A stretch of DNA of 64,000 bases from Acinetobacter haemolyticus (GCF_900406815.1 NZ_OVCN01000012.1:1-64000), one strand, 5' to 3'. Counted from the first letter of the stretch, positions 1 through 8,767 are shown. Made by a program: numbers and translations. The notes: generated by a model not told the origin, from the letters alone.

Positions 1-1
1 T

Positions 2-1147
2 GTTTGTACTCATTTTAGTGAAGATTACTTTAAAATAGATTATTTTGATGATTGTTTTTATGGTTTTAATTTTTCATTATTTTTATCAGATGATTTTTCT
101 ACGATTGATTCTAGATCCTTATTTTATTATAAAAGTAAAAGAGTACAAGATCGTTACTTAACATTTATTAATACTGTAAAATTAGATATTCTTAATCTTC
201 AGATTTATGTAATGATAATGTTAAAAAGGCTTCTGGTTGGATTTAGCGGTCAATATGAGAGGAAAGTGGCACACTATACTAATTATAATGTAGCCAAACT
301 TTTGATTACTAACACTACTTCGTTGAGATTGAGTTCTACCGATTTCATGAATGATCCATCAGAAGGGAAAATATTTTTAAAATTTGTCCACCTAAATGAG
401 GTTGAATATGATTCTCATAATAAAATATTTTTAACATGCTTTACTTTTAATCATAATAATTTAAACCAATTTAGACTATATGGCTTAACCGAAAATATAC
501 CTTGTACAGGGATAAGTTTGGTGTATAAGTTGGATTTCTTTTTTAACTTTAACTCAGTAATTGAAGATTATCTCTTAGATAGTGGTAGGATCGAAGAAGG
601 GCTTAAATTTCCACTCTTTAGATGTATTTATATGGATCCTCTCACTGGATATTTTGAAGTCGCAAAAAGAAATAAATTTACATTCTATCAAGAATTCCAA
701 GATAAGGTTCAAAGTGGTGAGGCTTGGAGTAAATATTTGAAGGAAATGGATGTTGTTACTGAAGATGTTAATGACTCAATTAAAAATATAATTAAAACGT
801 TAGAAAATATGAAAATTGGTAATCATGATTTGAAAGTAGATGATCTAAAGGCAAGTAATAAAATCATAAGACCTATTAGTTATCTAGTTAAACATTTTTC
901 ATTTCAAGAGGAGCAGGAATGTAGAATGATTGTAATGGAGAAAATAGAAAGCGAGTATGTAGTAATGGATGAGAATGATTCTACTCGTTCTTATGTTGAA
1001 TATGGGCAACCTAGTCATAGGGATATAAAAAATATATATATCGGATTAGCTTCATCAAATAAAATGGTCGAAATTCTAAAGACAATCAAAAGTGTGAATA
1101 AAAAAATTCCTAAAACAATGGTTTCAGATAATCCATATAGGGTTTGA
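2..1147 (+). CDS. DUF2971-like protein, 5' end outside window
   Basis: This is the 3' part of a protein of unknown function. The frame is open from base 2, with no stop before the first ATG at 212, so about 70 further codons are readable upstream and the true start probably lies before the window. Near residue 90 of the visible part is an AHYTNYN stretch, followed about 25 residues later by FMNDPSEG; the C-terminal third has FQEEQECRMIV and an IKNIYIGLA segment. This order resembles DUF2971 proteins, whose biochemical role is not established and which often sit in accessory islands. Base composition is far more AT-rich than the following genes, suggesting acquired DNA. No signal peptide or membrane segment is seen. 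Assignment to DUF2971 is by motif impression only. Confidence 0.6.
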   Translation, partial: VCTHFSEDYFKIDYFDDCFYGFNFSLFLSDDFSTIDSRSLFYYKSKRVQDRYLTFINTVKLDILNLQIYVMIMLKRLLVGFSGQYERKVAHYTNYNVAKLLITNTTSLRLSSTDFMNDPSEGKIFLKFVHLNEVEYDSHNKIFLTCFTFNHNNLNQFRLYGLTENIPCTGISLVYKLDFFFNFNSVIEDYLLDSGRIEEGLKFPLFRCIYMDPLTGYFEVAKRNKFTFYQEFQDKVQSGEAWSKYLKEMDVVTEDVNDSIKNIIKTLENMKIGNHDLKVDDLKASNKIIRPISYLVKHFSFQEEQECRMIVMEKIESEYVVMDENDSTRSYVEYGQPSHRDIKNIYIGLASSNKMVEILKTIKSVNKKIPKTMVSDNPYRV

Positions 1148-1260
1148 GTGTAATATTTAACAGTCTTAAAGTCGGCAAATGTCAAAACAGCAATTTTATT
1201 CTATAAATCTTATCCCATTGCGTTAACCTGATTTGATGCAAAAATCCAAAGGAGGTCGTG

Positions 1261-2091
1261 ATGTCACGTAGACCTCGAGAACAAGTCGATTACTTACACC
1301 TTGAAGAACTCGGTGGTTTAGAAATGTTGAAAGCCAGTTACTTTCAGCAGGAGTTCTCGCGACATGTTCATGAAGGATTTTGTATCGGTGTGATTGAAGA
1401 GGGTGCACAACGTTTTTATCGCACAGGGGGTAATCATGTCGCACCGCAAGGCGATATTATTTTGGTGAATGCTGATGAAGTACATACAGGCTCATCTGCG
1501 GTAGAAACGGGCTGGCGTTATCGAGCAATTTATCCAACTCCAGAAATTTTCCATGAACTGACGCGTGATCTCACGACTATTCATGGCACAGCACCGTGGT
1601 TTAGAGAAGCCGTGTTGCATGACGAAGGTTTGGCACAGCAATTACGATTACTATTTGATTTGTTAGAACAACCGAGCAATACCTTGCTCAAACAAACCTT
1701 GTTCTTATCTACGATTGCTTGGTTAGTATCAAAATATAGCCAAACAAAACCGCATACCGCTGATCTCAGTAATGCACAACAGCGTATTTTAAATATTAAA
1801 GAATTAATGGCGAGTATGCCTGAGCAAGAGTTTTCACTCATTGAGTTGGCAGAAATGGCAAATTTGAGTCAGTGGCATTTCTTACAGCAATTTAAAAAGC
1901 ATGTTGGACTCTCACCCCATGCATGGCTCATTCAAGCACGTTTACAGAAATCACAAAAATTATTAAGACAAGGTCTGAATTTATCTGAGGTATCTCAGCA
2001 ATGTGGTTTCTCGGATCAGAGTCATTTTAGTCGACATTTCCGTCAAACTTTTGGAATTACGCCGGGCGGTTATATCGCTTATCTCAAATAA
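1261..2091 (+). CDS. AraC-family transcriptional regulator
   Basis: A 276-residue DNA-binding regulator. The N-terminal half (about residues 15-150) is an AraC-type cupin sensor domain (HEGFCIGVIEEG, then LVNADEVHTGS). The C-terminal 100 residues carry two helix-turn-helix motifs, ending in the typical CGFSDQSHFSRHFRQTFGIT signature. The ATG at 1261 is preferred over the GTG at 1258 because AGGAGG at 1250-1255 is 5 bases from the ATG but only 2 from the GTG. It lies directly upstream of azlCD on the same strand, so it probably controls that exporter in response to an amino acid or analogue. That role is inferred from neighbourhood; the ligand is unknown. Confidence 0.88.
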   Translation: MSRRPREQVDYLHLEELGGLEMLKASYFQQEFSRHVHEGFCIGVIEEGAQRFYRTGGNHVAPQGDIILVNADEVHTGSSAVETGWRYRAIYPTPEIFHELTRDLTTIHGTAPWFREAVLHDEGLAQQLRLLFDLLEQPSNTLLKQTLFLSTIAWLVSKYSQTKPHTADLSNAQQRILNIKELMASMPEQEFSLIELAEMANLSQWHFLQQFKKHVGLSPHAWLIQARLQKSQKLLRQGLNLSEVSQQCGFSDQSHFSRHFRQTFGITPGGYIAYLK

Positions 2092-2169
2092 AAATAGCAA
2101 TTTTATGCAATCTTAATCGGTGGATTTTTGGCATAGTCACAAAGTTTTTGATGAACTGTTGTGATGTAA

Positions 2170-2880
2170 ATGTTAGATGAAAGCATAGATGATGCGCCGA
2201 TATCCGAATCACGGGCATTTTTGAATGGCGCAATCAAGATACTGCCGTTGTGTTTTGCGGTATTACCGTGGGGCTTGCTCGCAGGCTCAATGGCGATTCA
2301 AGCGGGGCTTACGACTTTACAAGCCATTGGGATGTCGGCACTGGTTTTTGCTGGTGCCGCACAATTGATGACCTTAGGTTTAGTCATGGCAGGAACACCT
2401 GCAATCACCATTATCATTTCCGTTTTTCTGATTACCACGCAACACTATTTATATGCGCTGTATTTACGTGAGGATATTTCTAAGCAACCTTTGAAAGATC
2501 GGTTGATGTTGGGCTTTTTATTGACTGATGAATTGTTTGCCGTGAGTATTAAAAAGCAACCGCATTATATTCATTATCTGCTTGGTGCTGGGCTTTGCTT
2601 TTATTTGTGTTGGGTATTATTTAGTATTTGTGGGGTCTTTCTAGCCTCCGCCGTCCCCAATTTAGACCAATATCATCTCGATTTTTCTATCGTTGCGACG
2701 TTCATCGCAATCGTGATTCCATTTATAAAAAACTTAAATACTTTGGTTGGTGTACTCGTTTCAGTCACTTTAACGGTGGTATTCCTAAGTTTAGGCTTTA
2801 AAAGTGCAGCGATCATGGCAGGGGTGATTGGAATGTTTACAGCAACCTGCTTACAGAATTTTCGGGAGCGTAAAGCATGA
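2170..2880 (+). CDS. azlC: AzlC-family branched-chain amino acid exporter, large subunit
   Basis: An inner-membrane protein of 236 residues with several hydrophobic helices and the AzlC-type opening (LPLCFAVLPWGLLAGSMA) and TDELFAVS segment. Family members pair with a small AzlD protein to export branched-chain amino acids or their analogues (BrnFE/AzlCD type). Its stop overlaps the azlD start by four bases (ATGA), which indicates translational coupling. The start at 2170 gives the normal family length; no strong ribosome binding site is visible upstream. The preceding AraC-type gene is the likely regulator. Confidence 0.87.
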   Translation: MLDESIDDAPISESRAFLNGAIKILPLCFAVLPWGLLAGSMAIQAGLTTLQAIGMSALVFAGAAQLMTLGLVMAGTPAITIIISVFLITTQHYLYALYLREDISKQPLKDRLMLGFLLTDELFAVSIKKQPHYIHYLLGAGLCFYLCWVLFSICGVFLASAVPNLDQYHLDFSIVATFIAIVIPFIKNLNTLVGVLVSVTLTVVFLSLGFKSAAIMAGVIGMFTATCLQNFRERKA

Positions 2881-3194
2881 CTTGGTTTGTCCTGATTATT
2901 CTGGCATTGGTGGTGTTTATGAATCGCTATATTTTGCTTGAACCAAATCTACCTTTGCGTTTACCCAAATGGTTCCAACAATCTTTGCAATACTCCGCAC
3001 CGTGTTTATTGACGGCTATTGCAACACCGATTGTATTTATGGATGAACATGGTGTATTTCGTGAAACTTTATTGAATCCTTATTTTCTGGCGACGATTTT
3101 AACGATTTTGATTGCGTATAAAGTCCGTCATACCTTGTTGACGATTATTTTGAGTTTGGCATGTTTTTATGGATTGGTGTTTTGGTTAAATTAA
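2877..3194 (+). CDS. azlD: AzlD-family transporter small subunit
   Basis: A 105-residue membrane protein with about four hydrophobic segments, the size and position expected of AzlD, the small partner of AzlC in branched-chain amino acid export. It starts within the azlC stop codon (ATGA overlap at 2877-2880), so both are made from one transcript. The motif NRYILLEPNLPLRLPKW early in the protein resembles the conserved region after the first helix in AzlD proteins. A bidirectional hairpin follows the stop. Confidence 0.82.
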   Translation: MTWFVLIILALVVFMNRYILLEPNLPLRLPKWFQQSLQYSAPCLLTAIATPIVFMDEHGVFRETLLNPYFLATILTILIAYKVRHTLLTIILSLACFYGLVFWLN

Positions 3195-3230
3195 AAGATT
3201 GGGTGTGTACGTCATGCACCCAATCTTGTT
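3193..3230. terminator. bidirectional terminator between azlD and SDR gene
   Basis: Perfect 11-bp stem AAGATTGGGTG (3195-3205) with CACCCAATCTT (3217-3227), loop of 11 bases. It lies between two convergent genes; a short T-rich tail on both strands suggests it serves both. Confidence 0.7.
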
Positions 3231-3240
3231 TATGAATGAC

Positions 3241-3996
3241 TTAACGCGTGGTGTATCCACCATTGGCGAAAATAGTTTGTCCAGTAATCCACCAGCCATC
3301 AGTGACTAAGAAACGTACCAGTGGTTCGATATCTTCGATCTTGGTTAAGCCACCTAAGGCAGATGCTGACTTATGATAAGCCACCGCTTCAGGTGATTCT
3401 TGTCCGTAGAAAAATGGTGTATCCATTGGACCTGGTGCCACCGCCGTAACAGAAATGCTGCGTTCACCAAATTCTTTTGATGCGGCACGTGTGTAATGTT
3501 CCACAGGCGCTTTTAATCCTTCATAGGTTGAATAAAGTCCGGTATAAGCGGCAAGTAAACTGGTGACAATGGTACAGATTTTTCCATTTGGGTTAAGATG
3601 GCGGCCACCCGATTGAATAAAGAAGTAGGCAATTTTATTGTTGATGTCATTCATGCCATCAAACTCTTGTTCGGTGGTGTCTAAATACGGTTTTTTGAGT
3701 ACACGTCCGACAGTATTAATCGCAATATCTACACCGCCAAACTCTGTTTTGGCTTTTACAAATAAGTCTTCAATGTTCTGGATGTTAGATAAATCTGCTT
3801 GTACCAAGATTGCTTTAACCCCTAATGCTTGTACCGCTTTTAAGGTTTCTTCAGCATCTGATTGCGTTGCTGCACTGTTGTAATGAATCAATAAATTTGC
3901 CCCTTGTTCAGCAAATTTACGTGAAATTAATCCACCTAAGTTTTTTGCACCGCCGGTAATCAGTACCGTTTTTCCTTTTAGATCATGTTGTGACAT
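3241..3996 (-). CDS. SDR-family NAD(P)-dependent oxidoreductase
   Basis: A 251-residue short-chain dehydrogenase/reductase. The cofactor-binding TGGAKNLGG motif is near residue 15, an NTVG motif (equivalent to the NNAG position) follows in the middle, and the catalytic YEGLK (YxxxK) is present. The TGG variant and an Asp in QADLSN suggest a classical SDR; the substrate cannot be read from the sequence. The internal ATG at 3996 is preferred to one five codons upstream because GAGGAAT precedes it at a good distance. It is divergent from the adjacent LysR gene, the usual arrangement for a LysR regulator and its target. Confidence 0.85.
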   Translation of the reverse strand: MSQHDLKGKTVLITGGAKNLGGLISRKFAEQGANLLIHYNSAATQSDAEETLKAVQALGVKAILVQADLSNIQNIEDLFVKAKTEFGGVDIAINTVGRVLKKPYLDTTEQEFDGMNDINNKIAYFFIQSGGRHLNPNGKICTIVTSLLAAYTGLYSTYEGLKAPVEHYTRAASKEFGERSISVTAVAPGPMDTPFFYGQESPEAVAYHKSASALGGLTKIEDIEPLVRFLVTDGWWITGQTIFANGGYTTR

Positions 3997-4104
3997 TGCT
4001 TTATTCCTCATGTTGTTTTTGCATAAAAAACATCCTAATTGAATTTATTTGTTTGAAATAGTTGTTAGTATTGAACTGATTGTGCAAAAAAGTTGAATAA
4101 TAAA

Positions 4105-4989
4105 ATGGATAAAATTGAGCGTTTAAAGATTTTTTGTCTGGTGGCTGAGAAACAATCTTTTGCCCAAGCTGCACTGCAATTGGGTTTGCCTCGTTCAAAT
4201 GTGACTTATGCGATTCAAGCTTTGGAAAAAGAATATGAAGTATTACTGTTTTATCGAACCACACGCAAAGTTGCATTAACACATGAAGGCAGTTTGTTTT
4301 ATGAGGAGGCAATACGTCTGGTTGCTCAACTTAAAGAGCTAAATCGTTTTAAAACACAGGTGCGTAGTCAAGAAGGTAAAATCAGTATTGGTATGCCGAA
4401 ACGCTTGGCAACACAAGTGTTGATTCCTCATCTATCCGCATTTTATCAACGCTATCCTAAAGTCAAAGTGTTGATTAATGGCAGCGATGATTTTTCAAAT
4501 TTGATTGAACAACAACTGGATTGTGTGGTGCGAGTTGGGCAGGTTCAGGATGAATATTTACTGATTCGACCGATTAAACAGACGCAAATCTGGACTTTGG
4601 CATCGCCACAATATTTGGCGGAATATGGTGAACCGAAGCATTTTGATGCGTTAGAACGGCATTTTGCTGTGGATTACCATGTGGCAAAACATTATCGAGA
4701 ACGGAGTGAGTTAGCATTTCAAAATCATCGGATTAACATGCCTTATCGTTTACTGGTTGAAAATACAGAAGCCTATATTCAAGCAGGTTTAGCTGGCCTT
4801 GGCTTGATTCAGATCCCTGAATTTGATGCGAAAACTTATGTGGAGCAAGGACAATTACAGCGCCTCTTTTCAGATATTCCATGCTTGGAATTGCCTGTAA
4901 ATATTTTGCTGACGGATCGACAATATCGCCCAAAATATTTCCAAGACTTTATTGACTGGTTAGAGCAACATTTAAAAAAACTACTTTAG
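4105..4989 (+). CDS. LysR-family transcriptional regulator
   Basis: A 294-residue LysR-type regulator. The N-terminal winged helix-turn-helix (about residues 1-60) is clear: LKIFCLVAEKQSFAQAALQL followed by SNVTYAIQALEKEYEVLLFYRTTRKVALT. The rest is a periplasmic-binding-protein-like effector domain. An in-frame TTG at 4093 exists, but the ATG at 4105 fits the family start (MDKIERLKIF). It is transcribed away from the SDR gene with about 108 bases between the two starts, so it most likely controls that gene and itself. Effector unknown. Confidence 0.88.
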   Translation: MDKIERLKIFCLVAEKQSFAQAALQLGLPRSNVTYAIQALEKEYEVLLFYRTTRKVALTHEGSLFYEEAIRLVAQLKELNRFKTQVRSQEGKISIGMPKRLATQVLIPHLSAFYQRYPKVKVLINGSDDFSNLIEQQLDCVVRVGQVQDEYLLIRPIKQTQIWTLASPQYLAEYGEPKHFDALERHFAVDYHVAKHYRERSELAFQNHRINMPYRLLVENTEAYIQAGLAGLGLIQIPEFDAKTYVEQGQLQRLFSDIPCLELPVNILLTDRQYRPKYFQDFIDWLEQHLKKLL

Positions 4990-5018
4990 CTTCTACCAGA
5001 ACAATACCTCAGATCACT

Positions 5019-5075
5019 TTGACATGGAGAAAAATTTACAGTAAAACTAAAAATTAGAGTAATTACTCTAATTTT
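5019..5075 (+). promoter_or_regulatory. promoter with palindromic operator before HD-domain gene
   Basis: A consensus -35 box TTGACA (5019-5024) is followed after 17 bases by TAAAAC (5042-5047), which would start transcription near 5054. A perfect 26-bp palindrome occupies 5050-5075, with core TTAGAGT-AATT-ACTCTAA at 5054-5071. Its position on the start site would suit a repressor operator. The same core with a 4-base spacer recurs at 7138-7155 upstream of acr1. Confidence 0.65.
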
Positions 5076-5089
5076 ATAGGTGGATAAAA

Positions 5090-5854
5090 ATGCAGATTGG
5101 TCGACAAGCATGGATGGCTCAAACTTCAGGTGATTTGTCTTTAAAAGATCGGATGGCTTTATTACGTCATAGCCTATTCCCAGTACTTAAACAAAGCATC
5201 AAGATGTATGCATTAGCAGGTCGTTCTAAGCTGAACGCTCGGCAGTTTTTGAGTGTAGAGGACTTACATTTGCCTGATAGTGATGAAGTCAAACAGGCGA
5301 TCGAAAAAATGAAATCCTGTAGTTCAGTGAGTTTGCAGAATCATTGTTTACGAACATGGTATTACGCTGTGGCATTTTCCAAGTTACAAGGCTTGAGCCA
5401 TGATGGGGAGTTATTGGCAGTCTCGTGTTTACTACATGACTTGGGGATGACTGAACCGCATTATCAGCATCATGAAAATTGTCGTTGTTTTGCAGGACAA
5501 GGGGCTTATGCTGCAAAGGATTGGTCTTTAGTGCAAGGATGGCAAGCACCACGTGCTGAGCAATTATTTGATGTGATCAGTATGCACATGAATCCTTATG
5601 TTGCGGTTCATGAAGGGATCGAAGCACATTTACTGCAACAAGCAGCCAGTTGTGATGTAATTGGCAGTCGGGGTTTTGAGTTGTCTTCTCAATTTAGACA
5701 ACAGTTATATACACAATATCCACGCCTAGATTTTAATCAGCAAATGATTGGATTTGCCCAACGTGAAGCCCTTGTTCGACCCAAATCGCGTACAGCGATG
5801 GTGGTTCAAAGTGGTTTTAAGCAGTTGGTTCGTTTCAATCCTTATCTTGAATGA
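5090..5854 (+). CDS. HD-domain phosphohydrolase-like protein
   Basis: A 254-residue cytosolic protein with an HD metal-binding domain: NHCLRTWYY near residue 85, LLHDLGMTEPHYQHHENCRCF near residue 120, and a later VISMHMNPY. This spacing resembles HD hydrolases of the cyanamide-hydratase-like group more than nucleotide phosphohydrolases, but the substrate cannot be assigned. TAGGTGG at 5077-5082 precedes the ATG by 7 bases. It stands alone between the LysR gene and a convergent acr1. Its promoter carries a striking palindrome, so it is likely under tight control by an unidentified dimeric regulator. Confidence 0.75.
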   Translation: MQIGRQAWMAQTSGDLSLKDRMALLRHSLFPVLKQSIKMYALAGRSKLNARQFLSVEDLHLPDSDEVKQAIEKMKSCSSVSLQNHCLRTWYYAVAFSKLQGLSHDGELLAVSCLLHDLGMTEPHYQHHENCRCFAGQGAYAAKDWSLVQGWQAPRAEQLFDVISMHMNPYVAVHEGIEAHLLQQAASCDVIGSRGFELSSQFRQQLYTQYPRLDFNQQMIGFAQREALVRPKSRTAMVVQSGFKQLVRFNPYLE

Positions 5855-5871
5855 CGCAAGAGCATGGATGA

Positions 5872-6036
5872 GATATTGAACTTTATGCGACTTCAAATAT
5901 TAAATATTTTGAAGTTCTTTAGACCGATACAGAAGGGAAGATTTTTAATATTGAGGTGACAAATTCTTTAGAAGAATGAGCGAGTGAATTGATCAATTAT
6001 CATGATTGTCGATTAAAACAACAAACTTGTGGATAA
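5872..6036 (+). pseudogene. possible remnant of a small gene
   Basis: The frame from 5872 reads as protein-like sequence (DIELYATSNIKYFEVL, stop, TDTEGKIFNIEVTNSLEE, stop, ASELINYHDCRLKQQTCG) interrupted by two in-frame stops, with no start codon. This could be a decayed reading frame of a small protein; chance cannot be excluded for so short a stretch. An imperfect hairpin (5890-5915) within it may instead end the HD-gene transcript. Confidence 0.3.
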
Positions 6037-6067
6037 GTTTAAACTTATACACATTTTGAAGATCAAT

Positions 6068-6100
6068 AAAAAAAGACCTTCCTCAGAGAGAAAGGTCTTT
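6068..6100 (-). terminator. terminator of acr1
   Basis: Stem AAAGACCTT (6072-6080) with AAGGTCTTT (6092-6100); on the minus strand the stem is followed by seven T. It lies just downstream of acr1. Confidence 0.85.
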
Positions 6101-6113
6101 GTTCACAATCAGA

Positions 6114-7001
6114 TTACCAATGTTCACCTGGGAACAAACGTGCATAGGCACGTTGCATAAGATTGAGCTTCTCTTGCTTACCGACAGATGCGGTTGAGCT
6201 TGGGAATAAATTGAAACCAATCGACATCAAAATATTATTAATGTCTGGCGCAACAGCATAAGTAATTGAAGCTAAACGACCAAGATTGGTTGCGATTTTC
6301 TTCGGGCGTTTCACGATCGCGTATGCAATCAGATCTGCTGCTTCTTCTGGCGAAAGTGTAGGTACATATTTATAAATCTTTGTCGGTGCGATCATCGGCG
6401 TACGGACTAAAGGCATATAAATCGACGTGATTGCGATTTTATGCGAATGCACTTCAGCAGACAAACAACGGCTAAAAGCATCTAAAGCTGCTTTTGATGC
6501 AACATAAGCAGAAAAACGCGTTGCATTTGCAAGGACACCAATTGAACTAATATTAATGATTTGTCCATTTTTACGTTGCATCATATGTGGAAGGAGATTC
6601 AACACTAAACGGACTGCACCAAAATAATTAAGTTGCATGGTGCGTTCAAAATCATGGAAACGATCAATTGATTCATGAACTGCACGACGGATTGAACGTC
6701 CCGCATTATTTACAAGAATATCAATATGATCTACAGCAGCTAAGATATCTTTTGAAACGGCGTCAATGGAATCCATGTCATTTAAATCACATGGAAATAC
6801 CGATGCTTTACCGCCTTCAGCTTCAATCTCAGCTTTTACCTCATCCAACTTTTCTTTGGTACGAGCGATCAACAAGACATGGGCGCCTGCTTGAGCAAGG
6901 TATTTTGAAACCGTTAAACCAATACCACTTGAAGCACCTGTGACAATGATTGTTTTCCCGTCGACTTTTTGCTGAAAAAGTTTTTTGAGTTTTGCGTTCA
7001 T
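6114..7001 (-). CDS. acr1: fatty acyl-CoA reductase Acr1
   Basis: A 295-residue SDR-type enzyme that reduces long-chain acyl-CoA to the fatty aldehyde, the first committed step to wax esters in Acinetobacter. The NADPH-binding TGASSGIG motif is near residue 22, NNAG near residue 97, and the catalytic YVASK near residue 165. Long stretches (RFHDFERTMQLNYFGAVRL, the region through APTKIYKYVPTLSPEEA, and the C-terminus RAYARLFPGEHW) match my recollection of the Acinetobacter baylyi Acr1 protein, as does the exact length. It is a single-gene unit with its own terminator. Upstream, minus-strand TAGACA (7108-7103) is a possible -35 box and a palindrome lies about 30 bases further up. Confidence 0.9.
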   Translation of the reverse strand: MNAKLKKLFQQKVDGKTIIVTGASSGIGLTVSKYLAQAGAHVLLIARTKEKLDEVKAEIEAEGGKASVFPCDLNDMDSIDAVSKDILAAVDHIDILVNNAGRSIRRAVHESIDRFHDFERTMQLNYFGAVRLVLNLLPHMMQRKNGQIINISSIGVLANATRFSAYVASKAALDAFSRCLSAEVHSHKIAITSIYMPLVRTPMIAPTKIYKYVPTLSPEEAADLIAYAIVKRPKKIATNLGRLASITYAVAPDINNILMSIGFNLFPSSTASVGKQEKLNLMQRAYARLFPGEHW

Positions 7002-7135
7002 GTAAGTGTCCTACATTAATCGAGCTGTTGTTTGCAATGTATCCTTGTTGCGATTAAACATTGCACTTTATTTTGTATTAATATTAACCGATATTTTTTG
7101 TTTGTCTAGTGTAAATGTTTGAAAAATAATAGTTT

Positions 7136-7157
7136 TTTTAGAGTAAAAACTCTAAAA
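7136..7157. promoter_or_regulatory. palindrome upstream of acr1, same core as at 5054
   Basis: Inverted repeat TTTTAGAGT (7136-7144), AAAA, ACTCTAAAA (7149-7157). The core TTAGAGT-N4-ACTCTAA is identical in arms and spacer length to the element at 5054-5071. It lies about 135 bases before the acr1 start, in the acr1-metY gap, and is not followed by a T tract that would mark it as the metY terminator, which is separate at 7208-7234. Confidence 0.6.
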
Positions 7158-7207
7158 CAAGATGTTGTAATAGTTGAAAAAGCAATCATATTCTGCTTAA
7201 TTTGAAC

Positions 7208-7234
7208 AAAAAATAAGCCCCCATCAGGAGGCTC
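7208..7234 (-). terminator. terminator of metY
   Basis: On the minus strand AGCCTCC (7233-7227), a 4-base loop and GGGGGCT (7222-7216) form a 7-bp stem with one G-T pair, followed by TATTTTTT. Confidence 0.75.
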
Positions 7235-7250
7235 ATTGATTTCAATGCGA

Positions 7251-8528
7251 TTAAACCTGTGCGAGAGCCTGTTCAAGATCTGCAATGAGGTCATCGATAT
7301 GCTCAATGCCAATAGACAAGCGCACTAGGTCTTCACTGACACCTGCCGATTTGAGTTCTTTTGCATTCAATTGACGATGAGTTGTGGTTGCAGGATGACA
7401 CGCTAAACTTTTTGCATCCCCGATGTTTACGAGACGGGTAAATAGCTGTAATGCATCAATAAAACGAGTTCCACCTTCTAATCCATCTTGGACACCGAAT
7501 GAGAGGATCGCAGAAGGTTTCCCTTTCACATATTTTTGTGCCAAATCATGCTGTGGATGATCCTCTAAACCTGCATAGTTCACCCATTTTACTTTTGGGT
7601 GTTGTTTTAAATATTCCGCAATTCTGATTGCATTTTCAGTATGACGTTCCATACGAAGATTTAAAGTTTCTAATCCTTGTAAAATTAAGAACACACTCAA
7701 AGGGCTAATTGCTGCGCCTGTATTACGTAATGGAACGACGCGCGCGCGTGCAATATAAGCAGCTTCTCCAAGTGCTTCCACATAATTGACGCCGTGATAG
7801 CTTGGGTCAGGGGTATTTAATGCCTTGAAACGTTCTGGATATTTACCCCAAGGAAACTTCCCACTATCCACAATGATGCCGCCAATACTATTGCCATGAC
7901 CGCCGATATATTTAGTGAGTGAATGAATTACGATATCGGCACCAAATTCAAATGGTTTGAGTAGGGCAGGCGTTGCCACGGTATTGTCCACAATCACGGG
8001 TACGCCATATTCATGCGCAATTTTTGAGATCGCTTCAAGGTCAATAATATTACCGAGTGGATTACCAATTGATTCCACAAAAACTAATTTGGTTTTCTCA
8101 TCAATAATTGAACGTAATGCTTCTGGATTCTGATAATCAAAGAAGCGTACTTCGATACCTTGTTTCGGTAAAGTATGGGCAAATAAATTATAGGTCCCAC
8201 CGTATAAAGTTGAAACAGAAGCAATATTGTCGCCTGCTTCAGCAATCGTTTGAATCGAGTAAGTGATTGCTGCCATACCAGAGGCTAAAGCTAAAGCGCC
8301 AATACCACCTTCAAGCGCTGCGAGACGTTGCTCCAGCACAGCGGTGGTTGGGTTCATGATTCGAGTGTAGATATTTCCCTGAACTTTTAAATCGAATAAA
8401 TCTGCCCCATGTTGTGTGTTATCAAAGGCATAAGACGTGGTTTGATAAATGGGTACTGCGACTGCTTTGGTGGTTGCTTCTGGTGAATATCCCGCATGAA
8501 TGGCTAAAGTTTCGTCTTTATAAGTCAT
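7251..8528 (-). CDS. metY: O-acetylhomoserine sulfhydrylase
   Basis: A 425-residue PLP enzyme of the Cys/Met metabolism family, converting O-acetylhomoserine and sulfide to homocysteine in methionine synthesis. The opening TLAIHAGYSPEATTKAVAVP, the YTRIMNPT motif, and the PLP-lysine motif SLTKYIGGHGNSIGG (about residue 208) are typical of the O-acetylhomoserine branch, as is the length. The ATG at 8528 is chosen over one 23 codons upstream because the family begins at TYKDETLAIHAG. It is a single-gene unit with its own terminator; I saw no recognised methionine riboswitch upstream. Confidence 0.9.
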   Translation of the reverse strand: MTYKDETLAIHAGYSPEATTKAVAVPIYQTTSYAFDNTQHGADLFDLKVQGNIYTRIMNPTTAVLEQRLAALEGGIGALALASGMAAITYSIQTIAEAGDNIASVSTLYGGTYNLFAHTLPKQGIEVRFFDYQNPEALRSIIDEKTKLVFVESIGNPLGNIIDLEAISKIAHEYGVPVIVDNTVATPALLKPFEFGADIVIHSLTKYIGGHGNSIGGIIVDSGKFPWGKYPERFKALNTPDPSYHGVNYVEALGEAAYIARARVVPLRNTGAAISPLSVFLILQGLETLNLRMERHTENAIRIAEYLKQHPKVKWVNYAGLEDHPQHDLAQKYVKGKPSAILSFGVQDGLEGGTRFIDALQLFTRLVNIGDAKSLACHPATTTHRQLNAKELKSAGVSEDLVRLSIGIEHIDDLIADLEQALAQV

Positions 8529-8761
8529 GTTTACATCATCTATGTGAGTTAAATAATGATCGAGTGTAGCTGAAAATCTGTCCAAAATGGTGCACAATTT
8601 ATGCGATTTATTGCGTTTTTAATGATATGTATAGCAGCTTATCTTCCCATGAGTTTTGGCTTATCTGTCCAAAGCAATCGCGTAATGTCTTGAAATAGAA
8701 AATCCTTTTATTTGTCCCAAACAAAATCTAACTTAACTTCATGTTGATTGGGTTTTCAGCG

Positions 8762-8767
8762 TATAAT
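8762..8767 (+). promoter_or_regulatory. -10 box of ettA promoter
   Basis: A perfect TATAAT at 8762-8767 lies 58 bases before the ettA start. Only a weak -35 (TTCATG, 8739-8744) is found 17 bases upstream. Confidence 0.5.

Noticed and set aside
8529..8747. Methionine/SAM riboswitch upstream of metY
   Set aside because: No conserved riboswitch core or expression-platform hairpin could be recognised.
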